Below, piece after piece: positions 1 through 6,682 of a stretch of 13,146 bases of DNA (position 1 is its first letter; every line of letters starts with the position of its first letter). A program made the position numbers and the translations under genes. The DNA comes from Bacteroidales bacterium (GTDB taxonomy: Bacteria; Bacteroidota; Bacteroidia; Bacteroidales; VadinHA17): assembly GCA_012514255.1 (NCBI GenBank), contig JAAZAP010000358.1, positions 1 through 13,146 of the forward strand. The letters run 5' to 3'. The notes under the pieces were generated by a model. That model saw only the letters and a program-made list of their open reading frames with translations. It searched no databases and was not told the origin of the DNA.

Positions 1-60
1 CACTGCCATCATCACAACCGTTATGAGTGCAGCAGGTTTATATTTCAGGGGCCTTGTCAT
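1..60 (-). CDS. N-terminus of an exported or membrane protein (partial, runs off left edge)
   Basis: Reading leftwards, an ATG at 60-58 opens 20 uninterrupted codons to the window edge. The peptide begins MTRPLKYKPAA and continues with a hydrophobic run (LITVVMMAV). A basic N-terminus followed by a hydrophobic core is the pattern of a signal peptide or first membrane helix. The start lies 21 bp beyond the stop codon of the acyl-ACP thioesterase, same strand, so it is probably the third gene of that operon. No Shine-Dalgarno sequence is visible in the gap. The function cannot be told from 20 residues. The reading frame could be chance, but operon position and signal-like composition favour a real gene. 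Confidence 0.5.
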   Translation of the reverse strand, partial: MTRPLKYKPAALITVVMMAV

Positions 61-81
61 GGCATAAAGGTAATAAAGATT

Positions 82-843
82 TCATTGTCCGTTCTCTTTC
101 CAGCTCATTCTCAGGCGGCAAAGCTCTGTGCCGTCGCTCTCCCTGGTGACGGAGTGGATGAAAGCTGTCTCCTGCCCGTCACTCCTGGCGGTAAGGATGT
201 TGATCATCTCACCCTGATGGCCTTCCAGCAGATAGTTCACCTCAATTGTAACCGGGGTATGGAGGCTGATAAATTCAGGGTCATGACAGTTGACCGCCCA
301 GTGCACGTAGCGTGCGTTGTTGACGTGACGGTTGACGTCTATGTCATCAAGCTTGACCCTGAGCCTGGTGAGGGTGTGCTCACCTGCCGGCAGGGACGGC
401 ACCTTGCGGGCGTTGGTTTCCGTGGCCCTCGCCTGCGGGAAGTTCTTGTTCAGGCCTGACAGCGCTTTGTCGGGACGCTGTGCCTTGCGGGTGTTGTAAT
501 CAACTATGACCCACGACGATGATGCTCCTGCAATCTTTTTCCCTGCATCATCATACATCTCAAGGTCACGCAGGGCGAAGATTGTTTCGGTGCCCCGGGG
601 CCATGTGCGCAGGATCACCTCCTCCCATGCCCCGGGAAGGCGATCAATCTTTACTATCATGCGCGACAGCGCCCAGAAGTACCCTCCTGATGCCATCAGG
701 TCATCACGACCCCACCCCAGCTCGGCGGCATGACGGGCCGCGAGGTCCTCGAAGAAGCTGAAGAGCGCTCCAGGACTGAGCCGGCCCGTGAGATCGGTGT
801 TGAAGATGTTGATAGCGTATTTTCTTTCAAACAGTATCATCAT
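82..843 (-). CDS. acyl-ACP thioesterase (FatA/FatB-like, double hot-dog)
   Basis: This 253-residue protein belongs to the acyl-ACP thioesterase family (plant FatA/FatB and bacterial homologues), which hydrolyses acyl-ACP and releases free fatty acid in the cytoplasm. The length fits a single chain with two hot-dog domains and no plastid transit peptide. The second domain carries the family active-site segment DVNRHVNNARY: D169, N171 and H173, followed 34 residues later by E207. This matches the spacing of the Asp-Asn-His-Glu set described for plant FatB; the Cys that follows the Glu there is Gly208 here. The first domain contains a typical WPRGTE segment near residue 81. The start (Met-Met, 843 or 840) lies inside the last codons of the ABC-F gene, giving a 14-17 bp overlap that suggests translational coupling. 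The substrate chain length cannot be predicted. Confidence 0.88.
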   Translation of the reverse strand: MMILFERKYAINIFNTDLTGRLSPGALFSFFEDLAARHAAELGWGRDDLMASGGYFWALSRMIVKIDRLPGAWEEVILRTWPRGTETIFALRDLEMYDDAGKKIAGASSSWVIVDYNTRKAQRPDKALSGLNKNFPQARATETNARKVPSLPAGEHTLTRLRVKLDDIDVNRHVNNARYVHWAVNCHDPEFISLHTPVTIEVNYLLEGHQGEMINILTARSDGQETAFIHSVTRESDGTELCRLRMSWKENGQ

Positions 844-2857
844 TGTTCATGTATTCCGATGTAAAACTCTCAAGCTCACCATGCGCCTCTTCCCACTGCT
901 GCATCAGGTGGTCGAGCTGCTGCTTCTTCTCCTCGTAGGCGCTGTAGAACGCAGGATCACTGACCACTGCGGCATCACCCGACGCCAGCCTGGCGTCCAT
1001 GGCTGCCAGCTCTGCCTCTGTCGCCGCAATCTCAGTTTCAGCCTCTGTCACCCTCTTCAGCAGCCTGCGGTGAACACGCTCATTCTCCTTCTTCTCAAGG
1101 TACGACATTGCTGGTTTTGCAGCTGCCTGAGGTCCGGCCTTCGGCGTCTCCTTCGACGGCTTTGCCTTCGGCGTCTCCTGCGTTTTCGTTGCAGGAGAGG
1201 TTTTGACCTTCGCCGCGGGCGGATTTTTCTTCTCCAGCTCCCTCAGAGATTCTATCTTCCTGGTCCTGAGGAACTCTGCTATTCCCCCGAGGTGAGTCTT
1301 TATCTTCCTGTTGCGGAATTCATACACCTTGTTCACCAGCCCGTCGAGAAAATCCCTGTCGTGCGAGACCACAATTAATGTGCCATCAAATCTTATCAGC
1401 GCCTGCTTGAGTATCTCCTTCGAACGTATGTCGAGGTGATTGGTAGGCTCATCGAGAAGGAGGAGGTTATAGGGTTCAAGCAGCAGCTGCACTATGGCCA
1501 GTCTTGACCGTTCGCCGCCGGAGAGGACCTTCACCTTCTTGTCTATGTCCTCGCCGTGGAAGAGGAAGGCGCCGAGGATATCGCGCAGGCGGGTGCGGAT
1601 GTCGCCGACTGCAATCCGGTCTACCGTCTCAAAGACCGTCAGCTCGTCGTTGAGCAGCTCATCCTGGTTCTGTGCGAAGTAGCCTATGGTGACATTATGT
1701 CCACGCCTGACTGTTCCGTCATGGTCCACCTGGCCGAGGATCATCCTGGCGAGGGTGGTCTTCCCTTCGCCGTTGCGCCCCACGAAGGCTACCTTTTCAC
1801 CCCTTTCGATCTTGAGCGAGATGCGGTCGAGCACAAGGTGGCTGCCGTAACGCTTCGAGGCTTCGTCAGCCTCAACAACAACCGTCCCTGAGCGCGGAGC
1901 AGGAGAGAAGCGGATATTCATTGCAGAGGTATCTTCATCTTCGATCTCTATCCGCTCCAGCTTCTTCAGCTGTTTGATTTTGCTCTGCACCTGCACTGCC
2001 TTGGTAGGCTTGTACCTGAAGCGCTCAATGAACCGCTCGGTGTCCTCAATCATCTTCTGCTGGTTGCGGTATGCGGCGGTCTGCTGCTCGCGCCGCTCAC
2101 GCCTCAGCTCTGTATATCTGGTATATGGCACCCTGTAGTCATAGATCTTACCGAGGCTGATCTCTATGGTGCGACGGGTGACGTTGTCAAGGAAGGTGCG
2201 GTCATGGGACACCAGCACCACGGCTCCGGGGTAGGTCTCAAGAAAGCCCTCGAGCCAGATAATGGATTCTATGTCGAGGTGGTTGGTAGGCTCGTCAAGC
2301 AGGATCAGGTCAGGCTTGCGGAGCAGTATCTTGGCAAGCTCCACCCGCATGCGCCATCCGCCGCTGAGCTCCCTCGTGGGCCGGTCAAAGTCCGATGCGC
2401 TGAATCCCAAGCCATTGAGAGTCTGGCCTGTCAGTGAGACATAATCACTGCCACCGAGGATGCTGTGCCGTTCGCCGGCGGTATGGAGCCTGTCACAGAG
2501 CTGGTGGTAGCTCTCGCTCTCATAGTCAGTGCGTACGGTTATCTCTTTGGTGATATCGGCGATTTCCTGCTCCAGGCTCCTGAGCTCGGTGAATGCCGTT
2601 AGCGCCTCCTCCAGTACGGTGGTGGTGTCGGAGACCTTCATCTGCTGCTCGAGGTAACCGATGGTCATCCCGCGTGGCTGTTCCACCGCTCCGGAGGTGG
2701 GCTCCTGTAGGCCGGCGATGATCTTCATCAGGGTGGTCTTGCCGGCGCCGTTCCTGCCTGTAAGCCCGATACGCTCCTGACGGGTGATGAGGAACGAGAC
2801 CTCATCCAGCAGGACGAAGCTGCCAAAGAGCAGTGACACGTTGTTGACAGAGACCAT
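827..2857 (-). CDS. ABC-F family ATPase (ribosome-associated, twin ATP-binding cassettes)
   Basis: A 676-residue soluble protein with two fused ATP-binding cassettes and no membrane segments. Cassette 1 has Walker A GRNGAGKT (34-41), signature LSGGW (164-168), Walker B ending in D188-E189 and switch H218. Cassette 2 has GRNGEGKT (360-367), LSGGE (445-449), D469-E470 and H499. Between them, about 245-305, is a charged helical linker with the KAVQVQSKIKQLKKLE segment typical of ABC-F proteins, which reaches toward the ribosomal P site. After cassette 2 comes a Lys/Pro/Thr/Ala-rich tether (about 545-585, with ETPKA twice), then a C-terminal coiled coil (586-668) resembling the Uup tail. ABC-F proteins act on stalled ribosomes or give antibiotic resistance; nothing here marks a resistance type. 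I chose the ATG at 2857 because MVSVNNVSLLFG is the usual beginning of cassette 1. An in-frame upstream extension to 2950 is Pro/Phe-rich, crosses the promoter and is rejected. Confidence 0.93.
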   Translation of the reverse strand: MVSVNNVSLLFGSFVLLDEVSFLITRQERIGLTGRNGAGKTTLMKIIAGLQEPTSGAVEQPRGMTIGYLEQQMKVSDTTTVLEEALTAFTELRSLEQEIADITKEITVRTDYESESYHQLCDRLHTAGERHSILGGSDYVSLTGQTLNGLGFSASDFDRPTRELSGGWRMRVELAKILLRKPDLILLDEPTNHLDIESIIWLEGFLETYPGAVVLVSHDRTFLDNVTRRTIEISLGKIYDYRVPYTRYTELRRERREQQTAAYRNQQKMIEDTERFIERFRYKPTKAVQVQSKIKQLKKLERIEIEDEDTSAMNIRFSPAPRSGTVVVEADEASKRYGSHLVLDRISLKIERGEKVAFVGRNGEGKTTLARMILGQVDHDGTVRRGHNVTIGYFAQNQDELLNDELTVFETVDRIAVGDIRTRLRDILGAFLFHGEDIDKKVKVLSGGERSRLAIVQLLLEPYNLLLLDEPTNHLDIRSKEILKQALIRFDGTLIVVSHDRDFLDGLVNKVYEFRNRKIKTHLGGIAEFLRTRKIESLRELEKKNPPAAKVKTSPATKTQETPKAKPSKETPKAGPQAAAKPAMSYLEKKENERVHRRLLKRVTEAETEIAATEAELAAMDARLASGDAAVVSDPAFYSAYEEKKQQLDHLMQQWEEAHGELESFTSEYMNNDDTV

Positions 2858-2877
2858 CTGACCGTTTTTTAAAACCG

Positions 2878-2885
2878 CAAAGGTA
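2878..2885 (-). promoter_or_regulatory. Bacteroidetes -7 promoter element for the ABC-F operon
   Basis: On the minus strand this reads TACCTTTG, an exact match to the Bacteroidetes -7 consensus TAnnTTTG, and lies 20 bp before the ATG of the ABC-F gene. It implies a very short 5' leader. No clear TTTG box is seen at the -33 position, which falls in the C-run opposite the G-tract. It is the only promoter-like element found for the three-gene minus-strand operon. Confidence 0.5.
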
Positions 2886-2897
2886 AAAAAAATCATC

Positions 2898-2926
2898 GGG
2901 ATGGGGGCGGGGGGGCGTAGGGGGGG
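2898..2926 (+). other. G-run tract with G-quadruplex potential
   Basis: Four G-runs occur in 29 bases: GGG, GGGGG, GGGGGGG and GGGGGGG, separated by AT, C and CGTA. The pattern fits the usual G-quadruplex rule (four runs of at least three G with short loops). It lies directly upstream of the ABC-F -7 element, where the -33 contact would be, so it could affect that promoter. The last G-run also has an inverted partner (a C-run at 3122-3128) on the far side of the repeat array. Confidence 0.5.
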
Positions 2927-2937
2927 TATGCCGGGTT

Positions 2938-3020
2938 TACAATTCTTCATCCCCTACGGGGATTTTTGTCATGGGGGCTCCTTCTACAATTCTAGATCCC
3001 CTACGGGGATGATTGTCATG
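2938..3020 (-). repeat. two minus-oriented palindromic repeat units (47-bp spacing)
   Basis: Units at 2938-2973 and 2985-3020 match at 32 of 36 positions and start 47 bp apart. Each contains a perfect hairpin, ATCCCC-TAC-GGGGAT, at 2949-2963 and 2996-3010. Read on the minus strand, each is a 6-bp stem with loop GTA, four spacer bases, and the tail AATTGTA. This is the same layout as the plus-oriented pair just downstream, with a different stem sequence. The GTAG string and short palindrome recall REP elements mobilised by RAYT transposases, but no such transposase is in the window. The repeats carry no convincing reading frame. Confidence 0.8.
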
Positions 3021-3021
3021 A

Positions 3022-3115
3022 ATGGCCCACACCCGATGATGCTTGTAGAGCATCAGGAATTGTAGCAGATGGCCCACACCCGATGATGCTCGTAGAGCAT
3101 CAAGAATTGTAGCAG
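3022..3115 (+). repeat. two plus-oriented 47-bp tandem palindromic repeat units
   Basis: Two abutting 47-bp copies, 3022-3068 and 3069-3115, are identical at 45 of 47 positions. Each contains a hairpin with 7-bp arms and loop GTA (GATGCTC-GTA-GAGCATC in the second copy). In the first copy one arm has T instead of C, giving a G-U pair in RNA and so keeping the fold. Each stem is followed by four bases and AATTGTAGCAG. The pair is the mirror image of the minus-oriented pair at 2938-3020. There are no variable spacers, so this is not a CRISPR array. Confidence 0.85.
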
Positions 3116-3164
3116 GCATGTCCCCCCCTCCCTGTCATTCATACTCCATGTAACATTTTTCCGT

Positions 3165-3172
3165 TATAATTG
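3165..3172 (+). promoter_or_regulatory. possible -7 element for the hydrolase-rlmD pair
   Basis: TATAATTG matches seven of eight positions of a relaxed TAnnTTTG element and lies 18 bp before the ATG at 3191. No TTTG box is seen 19-21 bp upstream. It is the best candidate in the stretch between the repeat array and the hydrolase start. Confidence 0.3.
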
Positions 3173-3190
3173 TAAAGAAATCTCAAAGTC

Positions 3191-4420
3191 ATGAAAAGGA
3201 ACCTTGCACTACCGGCATTGATGGCTCTCCTTATTCCGGCACTTTTCATGCAGTCATGCCGACCGGAAGAACCCGATCCCTTTGAGGATAACGTCTACCT
3301 CATCTCCAGTGAGGTGGAAATGATGAAAACAAAGGATAACATCATCTCCGTTCTCAACCTGGCTGCTACACAGTACCCTGCAGCAGCAGATCTGATCCCT
3401 GACATCGTCAGCGGGGCCAATATCTATAGCGTGACCTATGTCACAGAATTTCAGGGGGAAGAGGTCATTGCATCAGGACTGATATGCGCTCCGACCACTC
3501 CCGGAACCTACCCCATACTCTCATTTCAGAACGGCACCAACACCCAGCACTCGGCAGCACCCACGGCCGATCCGAAGAGCCTGCAGTTCCAGATGATAGA
3601 ATACATTGCATCTGCCGGGTATGTGGTGATAATCCCTGATTACCTCGGCTTCGGGGCATCAAAGGATATGGCACACCCATACCTGCATAAGGAGTCCACC
3701 GTCCGCACAGTGGTTGATATGCTTCGCGCAGTGACCGAGTTTGATGAGGATGTAGCGAAAGATATCTCTGTCACCACCGACTGCTTCATCATGGGCTACT
3801 CACAGGGCGGCTGGGCTACGCTGGCGCTGCTCGATGTACTTGAAAACGTTTATTCTTCTGAGTTTACCGTTAAGGCTGCTTCAGCCGGGGCAGGCCCATA
3901 TGACCTGAGCTGGTTCAATGAACAGGTTCTGGGTTTTACGGAATATCCCATGCCCGTCTTCCTGGCATATATTGCAAACGCATACAGCACCTATGAAATC
4001 TATCCCAATCCGCTCTCCGACCTGTTCAATGATCCATACGCAGGGCGAATACCAGGTCTTTACGACGGCCTGCAAAACTCTGTGCAGATCAACAGCCAGC
4101 TGACAACCTTTATTTCAGAGCTTTTCACGGCCGCCTATCTGTCAGGGGCTTCCACCAGTCCGGATTATTCAGGAGTGCGCAATGCACTGACATCCAATAG
4201 TATTCCCGGATGGGACAGTGATGTACCGCTCCTGCTGCTTCACGGCACAGCCGATACCTACGTCATGCCTGAACTGTCAGAGATGATGTATGACGCTATG
4301 ATTGACGCAGGTACAAGCCCGTTGTCATGCTTCCATGTCACCATGGCGGGCCTCGATCATTCCCAGGGAGCAGTGCCGTTTGGTCTGGCCAGCTATGAGT
4401 TTTTCAAGACATACAGGTAG
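3191..4420 (+). CDS. secreted lipid-anchored alpha/beta hydrolase (lipase/esterase-like)
   Basis: A 409-residue protein with a lipoprotein signal peptide: basic start, hydrophobic core, and Cys23 as the likely lipidated residue (FMQS-C). An acidic stretch follows (RPEEPDPFED), which could act as an outer-membrane surface-export signal. The rest is an alpha/beta hydrolase with all three catalytic residues visible: nucleophile Ser204 in GYSQGG, Asp355 in HGTADTYV, and His390 in LDHSQG. FQNGTN (112-117) looks like the oxyanion-hole strand, and PDYLGFG (149-155) is typical of secreted lipases and esterases related to the fungal LIP family. It probably cleaves ester bonds at the cell surface or periplasm; the substrate is unknown. 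The downstream rlmD gene starts 5 bp after its stop, so the two are probably co-transcribed, though the functions show no obvious link. Confidence 0.82.
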   Translation: MKRNLALPALMALLIPALFMQSCRPEEPDPFEDNVYLISSEVEMMKTKDNIISVLNLAATQYPAAADLIPDIVSGANIYSVTYVTEFQGEEVIASGLICAPTTPGTYPILSFQNGTNTQHSAAPTADPKSLQFQMIEYIASAGYVVIIPDYLGFGASKDMAHPYLHKESTVRTVVDMLRAVTEFDEDVAKDISVTTDCFIMGYSQGGWATLALLDVLENVYSSEFTVKAASAGAGPYDLSWFNEQVLGFTEYPMPVFLAYIANAYSTYEIYPNPLSDLFNDPYAGRIPGLYDGLQNSVQINSQLTTFISELFTAAYLSGASTSPDYSGVRNALTSNSIPGWDSDVPLLLLHGTADTYVMPELSEMMYDAMIDAGTSPLSCFHVTMAGLDHSQGAVPFGLASYEFFKTYR

Positions 4421-4425
4421 CTGCC

Positions 4426-5880
4426 GTGGCGAGGAAAAAACAGCTGCCCGTTCTCAGGGGTGTCACCATAACAGATATCGGATCAGAAGGCAATGCCATC
4501 GCTAAGGTCGATGAGATGGTACTCTTCGTGCCCGGGATGATCCCCGGCGATGTGGTTGATGTCAGGGTCACGAAGAAGAAGAAAAGGTACATGGAGGGCG
4601 TTGCCCTGACGGTGATCACACCTTCGCCCGACAGGGCTGAACCTCCCTGCAGGCATTTCGGGGTCTGCGGTGGCTGCCGGTGGCAACACCTGACCTATGA
4701 TAAACAGCTTTTTTACAAGGCGAAACAGGTGCGTGACAACCTGACACGGATAGGGCATACGCCGATACCGGAAATTGACCCGATAGTTGGATCTGAAAAG
4801 ATCTACGGGTATCGCAACAAGCTGGAATTCACATTCTCAGAGAGACGATGGATGACCGCTGAGGAGCTCGAATCCTGGATAACTTCAAAGCAGGCTCATC
4901 AGGCCGGGGACGGCGATGGTGCTGCTGCACCTTCCCTCAGTCCTGCCCTTGGGTTTCATATACCCGGCGTCTTCGACAAGGTGCTTGATATCAATGAGTG
5001 CCTCCTGATGTCTGAGCCGGCAGACTCCATCAGGAACGAGGTGCGCAGGTATGCGCTTGAGCGGAAGCTTCCGTTCTACGACTTCCGTGAACACCGCGGA
5101 TTCCTACGGACGATGTTCGTCAGGATAACCACCGGCGGCGAGGTGATGGTGGTGCTGGTGACAACAGATGCCCGCGCCGGTGAGCGCAACCAGCTGCTGA
5201 AACACCTCGCAGAGCGATTTCCGGAGATCACATCGCTCTGGTATGTCATTAACACGAAGAAGAACGACAGCATCGCGGACCTGACACCTGTGCATTTTCG
5301 CGGCAGCGAATATATTACGGAATCGATGGAGGGACTCCGGTTCCGGATCGGACCGAAATCATTCTACCAGACCAATAGCCTCCAGGCAGCAAAACTCTAT
5401 GGTATAGTGAAGGAGTTCGCGCAGTTGCGGGGCGATGAGAACGTTTATGACCTTTATACCGGTACGGGAACAATTGCCTGTTACCTGGCCTCGGGGACTT
5501 CGAGGGTGACGGGGATAGAATATATAGAAGAGGCAGTTGCCGATGCGCGGATCAATGCCCTTGAGAATGGTATTTTAAATGCTGAATTCATTGCTGGCGA
5601 CATCAAGGATATTTTCAATGAGGAGCTCTTCGCTCTGCGCGGACGGCCCGATGTGATCATCACCGATCCGCCAAGGGCCGGGATGCATGCGGATGTTGTT
5701 CGCGCAATGCTTCGCTCCGGCGCCCGGAAGATAGTCTATGTCAGCTGTAATCCTGCCACGCAGGCACGCGATATTGATATTCTGTCAGAGGGCTACGAGG
5801 TGCTTCGCGTGCGCCCCGTTGACATGTTCCCGCATACTTTTCATGTGGAGAATGTGGTTTTACTGGCAAGGAAAAAGTAA
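4426..5880 (+). CDS. rlmD: 23S rRNA (uracil-C5)-methyltransferase, RlmD/RumA type
   Basis: This 484-residue enzyme methylates C5 of a uridine in 23S rRNA using SAM. Residues 1-65 look like a TRAM RNA-binding domain. The 4Fe-4S ligands appear as C75-x5-C81-x2-C84, with C192 as the fourth. The methyltransferase domain has the SAM loop YDLYTGTGT (341-349), DPPRAG (414-419), catalytic Cys441 in VSCNP, and probable base Glu475 in HVENVV. The FYQTNS motif around Q315 is also family-typical. Residues about 152-172 form a Gly/Ala/Asp-rich insertion absent from the core fold, probably a surface loop. The start is GTG at 4426, the only suitable start after the hydrolase stop; it begins MARKKQLPVL, as homologues do. 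The base specificity (U1939 or another site) is assumed from similarity to RlmD, since bacterial relatives such as RlmCD modify two positions. Confidence 0.9.
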   Translation: MARKKQLPVLRGVTITDIGSEGNAIAKVDEMVLFVPGMIPGDVVDVRVTKKKKRYMEGVALTVITPSPDRAEPPCRHFGVCGGCRWQHLTYDKQLFYKAKQVRDNLTRIGHTPIPEIDPIVGSEKIYGYRNKLEFTFSERRWMTAEELESWITSKQAHQAGDGDGAAAPSLSPALGFHIPGVFDKVLDINECLLMSEPADSIRNEVRRYALERKLPFYDFREHRGFLRTMFVRITTGGEVMVVLVTTDARAGERNQLLKHLAERFPEITSLWYVINTKKNDSIADLTPVHFRGSEYITESMEGLRFRIGPKSFYQTNSLQAAKLYGIVKEFAQLRGDENVYDLYTGTGTIACYLASGTSRVTGIEYIEEAVADARINALENGILNAEFIAGDIKDIFNEELFALRGRPDVIITDPPRAGMHADVVRAMLRSGARKIVYVSCNPATQARDIDILSEGYEVLRVRPVDMFPHTFHVENVVLLARKK

Positions 5881-5907
5881 GAGTTCATTCGTTAAATACA
5901 TTATTAT

Positions 5908-5939
5908 TTTGTAAAGTATAAGTCTATTTTATAATTTTG
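5908..5939 (+). promoter_or_regulatory. Bacteroidetes promoter of tRNA-Ser (TTTG-20-TAATTTTG)
   Basis: TTTG at 5908-5911 and TAATTTTG at 5932-5939 are separated by 20 bp, exactly the Bacteroidetes sigma-ABfr consensus TTTG-N19-21-TAnnTTTG. Transcription should begin about 5945, leaving a leader of about 50 nt before the tRNA. This is the best-formed promoter in the window. Confidence 0.8.
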
Positions 5940-5995
5940 CCCCGCTGCTGAAAAGAAAGAATTAGTAATTCACTGGTAAGCGGCTAACGTTTTTT

Positions 5996-6083
<88 letters not shown>

Positions 6084-6090
6084 AAAGATT

Positions 6091-6125
6091 AAATGAATCC
6101 CGCCACCGGCGGGATCATTTGTTTT
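6091..6125 (+). terminator. intrinsic terminator of tRNA-Ser
   Basis: TCCCGCC (6098-6104) pairs with GGCGGGA (6108-6114) across a 3-base loop. Flanking AAATGA and TCATTT extend the stem to about 13 bp with one bulged A. A T-rich stretch (GTTTTA) follows. It lies nine bases after the tRNA. Confidence 0.75.
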
Positions 6126-6607
6126 ACCGAAGACCCGAAGAGAGCTTGATCTCTGAAGGGACTGAGGGAAAATAAATGAAGACCCAAGGGGTTCATTTAA
6201 TCATTGCAGGTATCCCGTCTTGGGATCACCACAGGTAATCCCTTAATCCAACAAGGGCAGGATAATATCTCTGCATCACCTTCTTGTGTCTCCACCTTTA
6301 AAGGATCACCCCGGGTAAATCCCCTTATCTCCGTAATGCCTGTGGCCTCCAGCGCCGTTTGCCAGTAGGAGGACTAGCCAGTTAACCGGGTCAAACGCAC
6401 CCGCCTCGCGCCAAACTTCATCTCTTCCAAAATATGCCTTAAAACAGGTACGCGTACACAATGCAAACTCCGTAAATGAGCAAAACGAAAACAACCCGAT
6501 CGTCCTCAGTCGCCCAAGCAGAGTCATTTCGGGAAATTTTAACAACAAACATTAAAATTCCATTAAAAAAAATCGCAACAAATTAAAACCAGATTAAAAT
6601 TTATGTA
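6126..6607. other. long intergenic region without a convincing gene
   Basis: About 480 bp separate the tRNA-Ser terminator from the next promoter. The first part (6126-6200) holds the octamer GAAGACCC twice (6129 and 6178), a hairpin at 6134-6160 (CCC and AGAGA arms with a GA-rich internal loop), and a second weak AAATGAA/TTCATTT hairpin at 6174-6198. The next part (6209-6327) contains repeated inverted repeats listed separately. CCTCC/GGAGG arms occur around 6346-6373. From about 6540 the DNA is strongly A+T-rich and leads into a promoter. An 80-codon minus-strand frame at 6306-6548 has no start signals and is not called. A small RNA or a decayed element is possible; I recognise neither. Confidence 0.5.
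6209..6327 (-). repeat. set of short inverted repeats (GGGATTACC / GGTGATCCC type)
   Basis: On the minus strand two similar hairpins occur about 80 bp apart. The one at 6222-6242 has 9-base arms GGGATTACC and GGTGATCCC with loop TGT. The one at 6303-6322 has GGATTTACC and GGTGATCC with loop CGG and one bulged T. Minus-strand RNA has a G-U pair where plus-strand RNA would have a C-A clash, so if this is an RNA it is more likely read leftwards. A third related arm, GGTATCCC on the plus strand (6209-6216), can pair with the same central segment, giving a mutually exclusive fold. No known RNA family is recognised. Confidence 0.45.
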
Positions 6608-6615
6608 TAAATTTG
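6608..6615 (+). promoter_or_regulatory. -7 promoter element for the small lipoprotein gene
   Basis: TAAATTTG is an exact TAnnTTTG match inside an A+T-rich stretch, about 67 bp before the ATG at 6683. No TTTG box lies at the expected upstream distance. The predicted leader of about 60 nt is A-rich and lacks a Shine-Dalgarno sequence next to the start, as is usual in Bacteroidetes. Confidence 0.55.
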
Positions 6616-6682
6616 CCCTGTTTTACGACTAAACATCGGAGACTTTTTTGAACAGAAAAACAGAACCAAAATTGAAACAGAA

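Noticed and set aside
2858..2950. 31-residue N-terminal extension of the ABC-F protein
   Set aside because: It is Pro/Phe-rich, covers the -7 promoter element and G-tract, and the family start MVSVNN follows it.
2938..3115. CRISPR-like spacing of direct repeats
   Set aside because: The units abut or are inverted, there are no unique spacers of constant length, and no cas genes are present.
2937..3119. 60-codon minus-strand reading frame across the repeat array
   Set aside because: It translates the palindromic repeats; the 47-bp period is not a multiple of three, and there is no start signal.
6306..6548. 80-codon minus-strand reading frame in the intergenic region
   Set aside because: No promoter or start context, it crosses the hairpin cluster and the A+T-rich leader, and I recognise no domain. 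A database search could still overturn this.
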